Assembly (NCBI RefSeq): GCF_009796285.1
Contig: NZ_CP047020.1
Location: 868,001-932,000, forward strand
Origin: Streptomyces broussonetiae
GTDB lineage: Bacteria; Actinomycetota; Actinomycetes; Streptomycetales; Streptomycetaceae
Direction of reading: 5' to 3'
DNA: 64,000 nt
Shown: positions 7,397 to 15,777 of the stretch, one piece after another
Layout: each line of letters opens with the position of its first letter
Position numbering within the stretch: position 1 is the stretch's first letter
The notes under the pieces: model-generated
Told to the model about the DNA's origin: nothing
The model's input: the letters and a program-made list of their open reading frames with translations, nothing else
Database searches by the model: none
Made by a program: the position numbers and the translations under genes

Positions 7397-9142
7397 ATGA
7401 GCGGGATGAGCCGCCGTCGGTTCGTGTCGGGGATGTCCGCGGTCGCCGCGGGGGCGGCCGTCATGCCGGTCCTGACGGCCGGTCGGGCGCGGGCGCTCGA
7501 CCGTGCCCTGGCCACCACGGCAGCACGTGCCGTACGGATCGACGGGACCACCCTGGAACAGGTGGCGACGCCGGTCGGCGACGGGGCGTACAAGCGGCTG
7601 ACGCCGGGGCCGGGCTGGCCGTTGGCCGTGCGTGCCGAACTGGCCGGCGCCGCCTCCGGCAGGGACGACCGCCGCACGGGGCTCGCCTCCTTCGTCCAGT
7701 TCACGGACCTGCACCTGACGGACACCGAGTCACCCGTGCGGTTCGAGTACCTGGCACGGTTCATCGACAGCGCGCACCGCCCGCAGGAGGCGCTGACCGT
7801 GCGGGGCGCCTCCTCCCTCGTCGAGCGGGTCAACCAGATACGCCAAGGCCCGTACACCGGCCTGCCGTTCAGCTTCGTGATGGCCACCGGCGACAACACC
7901 GACAACCACGAGCGGATCGAACTCGACTGGTATCTGACCGTCATGAGCGGCGGCCGGATCACTCCGAACAGCGGTGATCTCGCCCGCTACGAGGGCGTCC
8001 AGAACTCCGGCAGCGCCCAGTACTGGAATCCCGAGTCCTCGCTCCAGGACGCGTACAAGGCCAAGGGGCTGCCGCAGATCGGCGGATTCCTCAGCGGCTC
8101 GATCCGTCCCTTCGACGCACCCGGCCTGACCGTCCCCTGGTACACGACCGTCGGGAACCACGACGACAGCATCGAAGGCAGCCTGCCCGACCTCGGTCTG
8201 CTGGGCGATCTCTACACCGGCTCGCGCAAGCTGGAGGGCTGCGACGACGCCACGGCTGCGCAGCTGGCGGACGCGCTGCTGCACGACCCGGGCGAGGCCG
8301 TACTCCTGCTGGGCAAACTGATCACCGGCGGCGGTGCGGTCCGTACGGTCACGCCCGACGAGCGGCGCCATCCGTTCACCCCCACCGAGTTCGCGCAGGC
8401 GCACCTCAGCCCCGCCTGCACCGGTGCCGGCCCCGTCGGGCACGGGTTCACCCCGGACTCGGTCGGCAGCGGCCACCTCTACTACACCTTCGACCTCGCC
8501 GACGGTGTGCTCGGGATCAGCCTGGACACCACCAACCGCGCCGGTTTCGCGGACGGTTCCCTCGGCACCGCCCAGCTGAACTGGCTGGAGTCGGTCCTCG
8601 AGGCGCACAGCGGGCACTGGTACGACAGCAACGGCAGCGTGGTGCGCGGCGGCTCCGACAGCCGTCTCGTCGTCGTCTTCAGCCACCACACCAGCGGCAC
8701 GATGGGCAACCTGCTCCCCGACCCGTACCACCCCTTCGAGGCGCGTCACAGCGGTGGCGAACTGGTCACGCTGCTCCAACGCTTCCCGAACGTCGTGGCG
8801 TGGGTCAACGGCCACACCCACACCAACCAGATCATCCCGCACGGCCACAGTGTCGCCGAGCGTGCCTTCTGGGAGATCAACACCGCCTCCCACGTGGACT
8901 ACCCGCACCACGCCCGGATCATCGAGATCGCCGACAACCAGGACGGCACACTGTCGCTGTTCACCACACTGATCGAGTCCGCCGCGCCGTACCGTACCGA
9001 CTTCGGCGACACCTCGGACCCGGGCCTGGCCGCCCTGTACCGCGAACTCGCCTACAACGACCCCTACGCCACCCCCGGCACCCGCATCGGCACCGCGACC
9101 GACCACAACACCGAACTCCTGCTGGCAAGACCGGCGAGCTAG
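7397..9142 (+). CDS. Tat-exported metallophosphoesterase (TIGR03767-like)
   Basis: A 581-residue calcineurin-type metallophosphoesterase, expected to hydrolyse phosphate esters outside the cell. The N terminus is a twin-arginine signal (SRRRFVSGMSAVAAGAAVMP). Metal-binding motifs in order: D104/H106 (FTDLHLTD), ATGDNTD, VGNHDDS, FSHHTSG and VNGHTHTNQ. Length and the long insert between the GNHD and HH motifs fit the actinobacterial PPA1498-type group. AAGGGGG lies six bases before ATG 7397. The upstream repeats near 7267-7298 hint at phosphate control, but weakly. The physiological substrate is unknown. Confidence 0.85.
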   Translation: MSGMSRRRFVSGMSAVAAGAAVMPVLTAGRARALDRALATTAARAVRIDGTTLEQVATPVGDGAYKRLTPGPGWPLAVRAELAGAASGRDDRRTGLASFVQFTDLHLTDTESPVRFEYLARFIDSAHRPQEALTVRGASSLVERVNQIRQGPYTGLPFSFVMATGDNTDNHERIELDWYLTVMSGGRITPNSGDLARYEGVQNSGSAQYWNPESSLQDAYKAKGLPQIGGFLSGSIRPFDAPGLTVPWYTTVGNHDDSIEGSLPDLGLLGDLYTGSRKLEGCDDATAAQLADALLHDPGEAVLLLGKLITGGGAVRTVTPDERRHPFTPTEFAQAHLSPACTGAGPVGHGFTPDSVGSGHLYYTFDLADGVLGISLDTTNRAGFADGSLGTAQLNWLESVLEAHSGHWYDSNGSVVRGGSDSRLVVVFSHHTSGTMGNLLPDPYHPFEARHSGGELVTLLQRFPNVVAWVNGHTHTNQIIPHGHSVAERAFWEINTASHVDYPHHARIIEIADNQDGTLSLFTTLIESAAPYRTDFGDTSDPGLAALYRELAYNDPYATPGTRIGTATDHNTELLLARPAS

Positions 9143-9178
9143 CGGGCGCCGCGTCCGCGGCCTGCCGGCGCACCCGGT

Positions 9179-9232
9179 TGTGATGCGCCTCCTGCTGCCT
9201 CTGTGATGCGTCAGCGGCTCCTCTGTGATTTG
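9179..9232 (+). promoter_or_regulatory. Three direct repeats upstream of the alkyl sulfatase gene
   Basis: TGTGATGCG at 9179-9187 and 9202-9210 and the variant TGTGATTTG at 9224-9232 are spaced by 23 and 22 bases, about two helical turns, and stop 36 bases before the sulfatase start. The phasing suggests sites for a DNA-binding regulator on one face of the helix. The regulator is unknown. Confidence 0.35.
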
Positions 9233-9268
9233 TCATCAGGCGCGGGCGTTCCACGCATGTGAGCATCG

Positions 9269-11146
9269 ATGACCATGACTGGGAGCGAACAGGAGGCCGT
9301 GGCCGGCAGCCCGGCGCGGGACGACCAGCAGGACTTCACCGACGCGGACCGGGGCTTCCTCGCGCGGCTCGAGCCCACCGTGGTGCGGGACGCGACGGGT
9401 CAGGTGGTGTGGGACGCGGACGCGTACGGATTCCTGGAGGCGGACTGCCCGCCCACCGCGCACCCGTCGCTGTGGCGGCAGAGCCGGCTCGTGGCACGCC
9501 AGGGGCTGTACGAGGTCGTGCCCGGCATCCACCAGGTGCGCGGCCTGGACCTGTCGAACATCACCTTCGTGGAGGGCGAGCGCGGTGTCCTCGTCATCGA
9601 CCCGCTGATCAGCGCCGAGGTGGCCGCCGCCGCCCTAGCCCTGTACCGCGAGCACCGTGGCGAACGCCCGGTGACGGGTGTGATCTACACCCACTCCCAC
9701 GTCGACCACTTCGGCGGCGTACGCGGAGTGGTCGATCCGGCCGAGGTGGCCGCCGGGCGGGTCCCGGTCGTCGCGCCGGCCGGGTTCCTGGAGCACGCGG
9801 TGAGCGAGAACGTCTTCACGGGGACGGCGATGGCCCGCCGGGCCGGTTACATGTACGGGGCCGCGCTGCCCAAGGGGCCCGCCGGACAGATCGGCTGCGG
9901 GCTCGGGCAGACGACGTCGACCGGCAGTGTCGGCCTGGTCGCGCCCACGATCGACATCACCGCCACCGGGCAGACCGAGATCCTCGACGGGGTGCGGATC
10001 GTCTTCCAGCTCACTCCCGGCACCGAGGCCCCGGCGGAGATGAACGTCCACTTCCCCGACCTGCGGGTGCTGTGCGCTGCCGAGAACGCCTGCCACACCC
10101 TGCACAACGTGCTCACCCTGCGGGGGGCCCTGGTCCGCGATCCCAGTGCCTGGGCCGGATACCTGACCGAGACGATCCGGCTGTTCGCCGACGACACCGA
10201 CGTCGTCTTCGCGTCCCACCACTGGCCGACCTGGGGGCAGGACCGCGTGGTCCGCTTCCTGGAGGAGCAACGGGACGCCTACGCCTATCTGCACGACCAG
10301 TCCGTGCGGCTGCTCAACGCCGGGTACACCGGCACGGAGATCGCCGAGGAGCTGCGCTTCCCGCCCGCACTGGACCAGGCCTGGCACACCCGTGGCTACT
10401 ACGGCTCCCTCAGCCACAACGCCAAGGCGGTCTACCAGCGCTACATGGGCTGGTTCGACGGCAACCCGGCCCACCTGTGGCAGCACCCACCGGCGCAGGC
10501 CGCGAGCCGGTACGTGGAGTTCATGGGTGGCGCGGACTCCGTGGTGGCCCAGGCGAGGAACTCGTACGACGCCGGTGACCTGCGATGGGTCGCGGAGGTG
10601 CTGAACCACGTCCTGTTCGCCGAACCCGGCCACGCCGCGGCCCGCGCCTTGCAGGCCGACACCTTCGAGCGGCTCGGCCAGGGCGCGGAGTGCGGGCCGT
10701 GGCGCAACTTCTACCTGATGGGCGCGGCGGAACTGCGCGGCGGCATCCTCGGCACGCCGACCCGCTCGGCTCCGGACGTCCTGGCCGCCCTCACGGCCGA
10801 GCAGATCTTCCGGTCCATGGCGGTACGGGTCAACGGACCGCGCGCCGCCGAGGCCGGACGGCTCCTGCTGCGCTGGGAGTTGACCGACACCGCGGAGGTG
10901 TGGACCCTCCTGCTGTCCCGGGGCGCGCTCACCGTGATGCGCGGCGACGCCCCGCGGCGCGAGCAGCCCGCCGTCGTGCTGCGGCTGGCCCGCACCACCC
11001 TCAACGCCGTGCTGGGCGGGGCCTCGACCTTCGCCGACGAGGTCGCGGGGGGCCGGGTGGTCCTCGACGGCGACGCGCACGCCCTGGTCATTTTCGGTAC
11101 GTTGCTGGACTCGCCGGATCCGGATTTCGCGATCGTCACTCCATGA
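9269..11146 (+). CDS. Linear alkyl sulfatase, metallo-beta-lactamase fold (SdsA1/BDS1 type)
   Basis: A 625-residue alkylsulfatase that would release sulfate and an alcohol from linear alkyl sulfates such as SDS. The zinc motif is THSHVDHFGG (residues 141-150), followed by MNVHFP and AAENACHTLHNVL, and FASHHWPTWG, all typical of the catalytic domain. The central part carries the dimerisation region (GYTGTEIAEELRFPP, RGYYGSLSHNAKAVYQRYMG) and the C terminus an SCP2-like lipid-binding domain. No signal peptide, so it appears cytoplasmic. Start context is weak (ATG 9269 or 9275). It overlaps the converging regulator by 11 bases. Confidence 0.9.
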   Translation: MTMTGSEQEAVAGSPARDDQQDFTDADRGFLARLEPTVVRDATGQVVWDADAYGFLEADCPPTAHPSLWRQSRLVARQGLYEVVPGIHQVRGLDLSNITFVEGERGVLVIDPLISAEVAAAALALYREHRGERPVTGVIYTHSHVDHFGGVRGVVDPAEVAAGRVPVVAPAGFLEHAVSENVFTGTAMARRAGYMYGAALPKGPAGQIGCGLGQTTSTGSVGLVAPTIDITATGQTEILDGVRIVFQLTPGTEAPAEMNVHFPDLRVLCAAENACHTLHNVLTLRGALVRDPSAWAGYLTETIRLFADDTDVVFASHHWPTWGQDRVVRFLEEQRDAYAYLHDQSVRLLNAGYTGTEIAEELRFPPALDQAWHTRGYYGSLSHNAKAVYQRYMGWFDGNPAHLWQHPPAQAASRYVEFMGGADSVVAQARNSYDAGDLRWVAEVLNHVLFAEPGHAAARALQADTFERLGQGAECGPWRNFYLMGAAELRGGILGTPTRSAPDVLAALTAEQIFRSMAVRVNGPRAAEAGRLLLRWELTDTAEVWTLLLSRGALTVMRGDAPRREQPAVVLRLARTTLNAVLGGASTFADEVAGGRVVLDGDAHALVIFGTLLDSPDPDFAIVTP

Positions 11147-12356
11147 CGTCGGCGTCCGTCTCCCGCAGCAGCAGGGAGGCGAGCACCAGGGCGGTGTCCC
11201 GCGGGGCGGCAAGGCTGATGCCGGTCAACTCCTGGATGCGGGCGAGCCGGTGGTCGACGGAGTTGGGGTGCAGGTTGAGCCGGCGGGCCGTGGCACGGCG
11301 GTCCTGGCGCTGCTCCAGATGGGTGCGCAGGGTCTCGACGAGTTCGGGCCGGCCCTCGAGCGGGTCGAGCAGGGCGGCGATCCGGTCACTGCCCTCACTG
11401 GGGCGTGACAGGTGGTACTCCAGCAGCACGTCGTCGAGACGGTGCAGGCCGGGTGGCCGGCCGCACGCGGCGGCGACCCGGACCACCTCCCCGGCCAGCC
11501 GTGCCGCGCGCGGGATGTCACCGGTTCCGGTGGCGGCGGCCGCTGCCATCCGTACCTGTGGCCCCGTCGCCCCGCGCATCAACTCCATTGTCCGAACGGG
11601 AAGTTCGCCTCGTCCCGGTACAACGGCGAACCCGCTCTCGGCGTCGAGGAGGGCGGGGACGTCGGTGCCCAGGGCCCGGTCCAGCGCCGTCTGAACGCGC
11701 CGCACCAGCCGCCGTACGGCGACCGGAGAGCGGGAACTCCCCTCGGCGGCAACGGAGTTACCGTAGCGCAGGCACAGCACCAGTGCCGGCCCGTCCGGCG
11801 GGTGGCCGTCGGCGGCCGGCCGGCCGGCCAGCAGTGCCCGGGCGCGCGAGCGACGCTGCTCGTGTCGTTCGGCGGCGAGGGCGGCCTGCTCGTCGAGGTA
11901 GCTCTCCGCGACGGCTCCCACCACCCGGTCCGCCGCGGCGAACAGTGCCTCGGCCAGCTCGGCCAGAGCATCCTGCTCCCCGGGACGAGCGCTCTTTCGC
12001 AGCGCCCGGAACAACTCCTGCACGCCCAGGGTGTACGTGCGCAGCAGCAGGTGCAGTGGCATGCCCTCCTCGGCGCGCCGGGCGGCGCGTTCCTGGAAGT
12101 ACTCCAGCGCGTCCGGCTGCGGCCCGTCGGCACCCCCGTGCAGGAACAGCCGCATACCGTGCCGGGCCGTCGCAGCGATCTCCACGTCCTTCACATCGGC
12201 GGGCAGCTCGGGGTAGCCGTGCAGCTTCTCGAACACGTCGCGTGCCATGTGCCGCGCCAGCTCGTTCACCCGAGGCCCGCAGCGAGCGGCGAGCGCCACC
12301 GCGGCAGCGGACAGCCCGTCCGCACGGCCTCCGGCCTCCTGTTCGCCGTACACCAC
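11136..12356 (-). CDS. PucR/CdaR-type transcriptional regulator
   Basis: A 406-residue regulator. The C terminus holds the PucR-type helix-turn-helix (LVETLRTHLEQRQDRRATAR, then RLNLHPNSVDHRLARIQELT), the middle is a degenerate GGDEF-like region and the N terminus an all-helical sensor domain. Such proteins control purine, amino-acid or aromatic catabolism, or act as activators of adjacent enzymes. GAGGTG lies just upstream of two consecutive GTG codons (12356, 12353). Its last 11 bases overlap the 3' end of the sulfatase gene in the opposite direction, so antisense interference with the sulfatase transcript is possible. Ligand unknown. Confidence 0.85.
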   Translation of the reverse strand: MVYGEQEAGGRADGLSAAAVALAARCGPRVNELARHMARDVFEKLHGYPELPADVKDVEIAATARHGMRLFLHGGADGPQPDALEYFQERAARRAEEGMPLHLLLRTYTLGVQELFRALRKSARPGEQDALAELAEALFAAADRVVGAVAESYLDEQAALAAERHEQRRSRARALLAGRPAADGHPPDGPALVLCLRYGNSVAAEGSSRSPVAVRRLVRRVQTALDRALGTDVPALLDAESGFAVVPGRGELPVRTMELMRGATGPQVRMAAAAATGTGDIPRAARLAGEVVRVAAACGRPPGLHRLDDVLLEYHLSRPSEGSDRIAALLDPLEGRPELVETLRTHLEQRQDRRATARRLNLHPNSVDHRLARIQELTGISLAAPRDTALVLASLLLRETDADVME

Positions 12357-12401
12357 GGATCACCTCACCGCCGATCGTGAGCCGTCACCCCAGCTGTCCT
12401 C

Positions 12402-12420
12402 ACCGGGCAGTACGCCCGGT
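12402..12420 (-). terminator. Terminator hairpin after the small conserved protein gene
   Basis: ACCGGGC (12402-12408) pairs with GCCCGGT (12414-12420) around the loop AGTAC, a perfect 7-bp stem 18 bases beyond the stop of the leftward gene 12438-12860. Confidence 0.55.
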
Positions 12421-12437
12421 AGTGCACCGGCCCGGGG

Positions 12438-12860
12438 TCAGCCGATGAGTGAGCGGAACTGTTCGAGCGTGCGGCGTCGCATGGTGAGGAAGGCGAGCCA
12501 GGAGCCGTCGGCGAAGTGCAGCCGGAACCGGGCCATCAGCTGTGTCCGCGGCCGGCGTTCGACCCGGGTCACCCAGGCTCGCGGCACCTCCCACACCGGG
12601 GTGCCGTCCAGAGGCTTGACCAGCCCGACCCGCTGGTCGGTCACTCGCAGCAGCAGCGCGCCGGAGGTGCGCGGCATCCCGGCGGCGATGCTGCCGGCCC
12701 CGGCGGACTGCGCACCGATGTTGTTGACCAGCTGGTTCGCGAGGGAGGTCGCGATGCCGATGCCCTTGGCGCTCTTGGCAGGGACGACGTTGCCGTATCC
12801 CAAGAGCTGCTCGCCGGGGGCCAGTTGACTCAGAGCAGAACGCTCGCGGAGGGCGGACAT
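12438..12860 (-). CDS. Conserved hypothetical protein with PH-like domain
   Basis: A 140-residue protein. The N-terminal half is helical with a Gly/Ala-rich stretch (NVVPAKSAKGIGIATSLANQ), and the C-terminal half has strand pattern of a PH-like domain (GALLLRVTDQRVGLVKPLDG, VWEVPRAWVTRVERRPR, ARFRLHFADGSWLAFLTMRR). No transmembrane segment or signal peptide is evident. ATG 12860 is preferred, with AGGA eight bases upstream; ATG 12866 is only two bases from it. It diverges from the isochorismatase-like gene across 172 bases. Function unknown. Confidence 0.65.
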   Translation of the reverse strand: MSALRERSALSQLAPGEQLLGYGNVVPAKSAKGIGIATSLANQLVNNIGAQSAGAGSIAAGMPRTSGALLLRVTDQRVGLVKPLDGTPVWEVPRAWVTRVERRPRTQLMARFRLHFADGSWLAFLTMRRRTLEQFRSLIG

Positions 12861-13032
12861 GCTCATGATCCTAGGCGACCCTGCGAGAACACCCGGCACC
12901 GGTCTTCGCGGCAATGAAGAGCCGACCGTGTCCTGCGGGAAGTCCGCCGTCACGCCGTGGTCAACTGAGACCTGCACCTGACGCGGGCACGTTGCTCGGC
13001 CGACCTGCTCAACCGATCTCGGAGAGGGAACG

Positions 13033-13602
13033 ATGGCGGTACAGGCACTGCTGGTCATGGACGTTCAGCGCAGCGTCGTGGCGCGGCTGGAGGACAGGGC
13101 GGAGGGGTATCTCGCCAGGATCGGCAGCCTGGTCGCGGCGGCCCGGGCGGCACGCATCCCGCTGATCCACGTGACGGTACGGTTCCGGGACGGGCATCCG
13201 GAGATCAACCCGGAGAACAAGGCGTTCGCCGGCCTGCTCGGTACGGACACGCTGACCGAGTCCAATCCGATGACCGCGATCCACCCGGCGCTCGAGCCGC
13301 GGCCGGAGGAACCGGTGGTCGCCAAGCGCTTCTTCGGCGCGTTCTCCGGCACCGACCTGGACACCCTGCTGCGGGCCCGCGGCATCGACACCCTGGTGCT
13401 GGCCGGGCTCGCCACCAGCGGCGTGGTCCTCGGCACCCTGCGCGAGGCGACCGAGCGTCAGTACCGCCAGATCGTGCTCCGCGACGCCTGCGACGACCTC
13501 GACCCGGAGGTTCACCGGATTCTCCTGGAGCGAGTCTTCCCGCGCGAGGCCGACGTGATGACCATCGACGAGTGGATCAGGACGCTGCCCCTGGAGGCAT
13601 GA
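13033..13602 (+). CDS. Isochorismatase-family hydrolase lacking the usual catalytic cysteine
   Basis: A 189-residue protein of the isochorismatase-like cysteine hydrolase superfamily. D10 (LLVMDVQRS) and K98 (VVAKRFFGAF) of the catalytic triad are present, but at the cysteine position the protein reads GLATSGVVLGT, so the cysteine is replaced by valine (V131). The same TSGVV pattern is common in one branch of the family, so this is unlikely to be damage. It may catalyse a different hydrolysis, as phenazine isochorismatase does without cysteine, or act as a binding protein. GGAGAGGGAACG precedes ATG 13033. The TetR gene converges downstream. Confidence 0.85.
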   Translation: MAVQALLVMDVQRSVVARLEDRAEGYLARIGSLVAAARAARIPLIHVTVRFRDGHPEINPENKAFAGLLGTDTLTESNPMTAIHPALEPRPEEPVVAKRFFGAFSGTDLDTLLRARGIDTLVLAGLATSGVVLGTLREATERQYRQIVLRDACDDLDPEVHRILLERVFPREADVMTIDEWIRTLPLEA

Positions 13603-13667
13603 GGACCACAGTCCCGGGCGGCCCCCGGCCGACGCCCGACAGGACAGGAGGCGCCCGCTCGACGGCC

Positions 13668-14279
13668 TCACTCCACCGGCATGCCGTCGGGCAGGCCCAG
13701 TGCCGCGGACACCTGACGCCAGATGGCGGTGAGCGCGCCGTCCAGGGTGACCGTCGGATCGCGCAGCATGAGGCGGATGCCGTAGCCGTCGCTCAGGGAC
13801 AACACGAGCGTGCAGAGGTCGTCCACGTCGGTCGGCGCGAACTCGCCGGAGGCGATGCCACGCCGGACCGCGTCGGCCACCCAGGTGTGCAGCTGCGCGT
13901 ACAGGTCCACGGCGTAGGTGCGGGTGGTCTCGTCGCGCAGGGCCCGGACCCACAGTTCCTGCCAGAGCCGCCAGTCCTGGTGCAGTTCGGGATCGGTCGG
14001 CAGGAGGTTGCGCACGATGCGGGCCAGGATGACCGCCGCCGAGGCCGTCTGCGCGTCGCGTTCCACGTCGGTGGCGGTGTTGGCGAAGGAGTGGGTCATC
14101 GCCTCGGTGAACAGCTTCTCGCGCGTGTCGAAGTGGTAGTGCAGCAGCGCCGTGGACACGCCGGCCTTTTCGGCGACCATGCGCATCCGGATCTTCTCGA
14201 AGCCGATCTCGGCGATGACCTCGCACGCCGCGGTCAGGATGCGCTCGCGCGTGTCTGCCGTGCGCATCTTGGTGGACAC
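13668..14279 (-). CDS. TetR-family transcriptional regulator
   Basis: A 203-residue TetR regulator with the N-terminal helix-turn-helix (TRERILTAACEVIAEIGFEK, then AEKAGVSTALLHYHFDTREK) and a helical ligand domain. GTG 14279 is chosen: GAGGGGAG lies seven bases upstream. It lies immediately beyond the leftward acyl-CoA dehydrogenase operon in the same orientation and is separated from it by a terminator hairpin, so it likely has its own promoter in 14280-14510. It may bind the palindromes at 21341-21415 that govern the operon, but its own upstream region has no copy of that site, so this link is unproven. Confidence 0.85.
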   Translation of the reverse strand: MSTKMRTADTRERILTAACEVIAEIGFEKIRMRMVAEKAGVSTALLHYHFDTREKLFTEAMTHSFANTATDVERDAQTASAAVILARIVRNLLPTDPELHQDWRLWQELWVRALRDETTRTYAVDLYAQLHTWVADAVRRGIASGEFAPTDVDDLCTLVLSLSDGYGIRLMLRDPTVTLDGALTAIWRQVSAALGLPDGMPVE

Positions 14280-14513
14280 CCTGCAGCTCCCCTCGTTCGG
14301 TGGTCGTCGGCCATGACCATTTTCCCTCACCTTTCGCTCACCGGAACGTCGCCGGTGCTGACGCATCGCCCGCGAGTCGTCCGTCGTCCGTCGTGCACGC
14401 GCCCACTCGTCCACTCGTTCACGTGGAAGCCGTGCCAGGAACCCCGCGCCGCGGACGACGTCCTCGGCGCACGCGCGGCCCGACTCCACCACGCCGCCGG
14501 GGCGGCGCAGCGG

Positions 14514-14533
14514 CCGGGCAGGAAACTGCCCGG
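14514..14533 (-). terminator. Terminator of the acyl-CoA dehydrogenase operon
   Basis: CCGGGCAG (14514-14521) pairs perfectly with CTGCCCGG (14526-14533) around a GAAA tetraloop, two bases beyond the stop codon of the last operon gene. A stable hairpin that isolates the operon from the TetR gene downstream. Confidence 0.7.
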
Positions 14534-14535
14534 TG

Positions 14536-15708
14536 TCAGGCGGTGGGCAGGTCCAGGACCCCCGAACCGCGCTTGATCAGCTCGTTGGCGATGATCAGCC
14601 GCTGGATCTCGGAGGTGCCCTCCCAGATCCGGTCCACACGCAGCTCCCGGTAGAGCCGCTCGACGGCGTACGTCCGGTCGTAGCCCCGGCCGCCGTGGAT
14701 CTGCAGACAGCGGTCGACCACCCGGCCCGAGGCCTCGCTGGCCGCGAGCTTGGCGATGGACGCCTTGGCGTGCAGCGTCTTGCGGTCGTCGGCCGAGGCC
14801 TGGTCGACCTCCCAGGCGACCTGGTGGGTGTAGGCCCGGTTGACGGCGATGTCCACGGCGCAGTCCGCGAGCATGCCCTGGATCAGCTGGTACGACGCGA
14901 TCGGTGCCCCGAACTGCTCGCGCTCCACCGCCCAGTCACGAGCCAGCTCCAAGGCCCGTTCGGCGGCGCCGGTGGTGCGCGCCGCGATCATCAGGCGCTC
15001 CTCGGTGAACCACGAGCGCGTGATGTCGTGCCCTTCACCGATCCCGCCGAGCACGGCGTCCTCTTCCACCCGGACATCGGTGAAGGTGAACTCGGGGTGC
15101 TCGTAGACGAAGGTGTGCATGAAGCGTGGCACGCGTGTCATCGCGATGCCGGGGGTGTCCTTGTCGACGAGGAACAGCGTCGGCGCGCGCTCCGGCCCCG
15201 CAGCGGCCAAAACGATCATGAAGTCGGCGTGGTCACCGACCGTCACGAACCACTTCTCGCCATTGAGCACCCATCCCCTGTCGTTCCTGGTGGCGGTGGT
15301 GGTGAGGTTCTTGGGATCCGAGCCCGCGCCCGGCTCGGTGACGGCGTAGCAGTCACGCCGCTCGCCCTTGATCACCGGGACGAGGAAGCGCTCGCGCTGT
15401 TCCGGGGTGCACAGGCGCAGGGCGTTGGCGGGCCGCCACACCATGTCCCACAGGGCGCCGGTGAGCCGGCCCAGCTCCTCCTGCACGGTGACCTGCTCGG
15501 CGATGGTGAGTCCGGCACCACCCCACTCGGCCGGCATGTTGACCGCCTGGAGTCCCGCGTCGAGAACGGCGTCGCGGATCTTGGCGTGCACGTCGGCGGG
15601 CAGGCCGTTGTCCTGCTCGCACTGGACCTCGTAGGCGGCGATGACGTCGGTGAGGGCGCGGGCGTCGGCCTTGAGCCGTGCCTGGCGTGGGGTGAGACGG
15701 AAGTCCAT
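14536..15708 (-). CDS. Acyl-CoA dehydrogenase (paralogue 1)
   Basis: A 390-residue FAD acyl-CoA dehydrogenase, forming a trans-2-enoyl-CoA. Seen: YAVTEPGAGSD (flavin/substrate), NGEKWFVTVGDHADF, the arginine-rich QFGAPIASYQLIQGMLAD region, HGGRGYDRTYAVERLYRELR and the C-terminal IWEGTSEIQ, whose E363 aligns with the usual catalytic base. It is the last gene of the leftward operon, 69 bases after a near-duplicate gene. The C-terminal halves of the pair are almost identical at DNA level while the N-terminal halves differ clearly. The two may form a heteromer or act on different acyl chains. GAGG lies six bases before ATG 15708. Confidence 0.9.
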   Translation of the reverse strand: MDFRLTPRQARLKADARALTDVIAAYEVQCEQDNGLPADVHAKIRDAVLDAGLQAVNMPAEWGGAGLTIAEQVTVQEELGRLTGALWDMVWRPANALRLCTPEQRERFLVPVIKGERRDCYAVTEPGAGSDPKNLTTTATRNDRGWVLNGEKWFVTVGDHADFMIVLAAAGPERAPTLFLVDKDTPGIAMTRVPRFMHTFVYEHPEFTFTDVRVEEDAVLGGIGEGHDITRSWFTEERLMIAARTTGAAERALELARDWAVEREQFGAPIASYQLIQGMLADCAVDIAVNRAYTHQVAWEVDQASADDRKTLHAKASIAKLAASEASGRVVDRCLQIHGGRGYDRTYAVERLYRELRVDRIWEGTSEIQRLIIANELIKRGSGVLDLPTA

Positions 15709-15736
15709 GGAGGTCCTCGCTGTGCGGTGGTCGGCA

Positions 15737-15769
15737 GTGGGCGGAGTCGGTGCGTGGGCGGAGTCGGTG
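15737..15769. repeat. Two-copy direct repeat between the acyl-CoA dehydrogenase genes
   Basis: GTGGGCGGAGTCGGTG occurs at 15737-15752 and again at 15754-15769, one base apart. It lies in the short spacer between the paralogous genes and may be a by-product of the duplication. Confidence 0.7.
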
Positions 15770-15777
15770 GGTGAGCG

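Noticed and set aside
6749..7714. 321-codon minus-strand frame across the intergenic region
   Set aside because: Arg/Gly/Pro-rich without ribosome site or domain, running antisense into the phosphoesterase gene.
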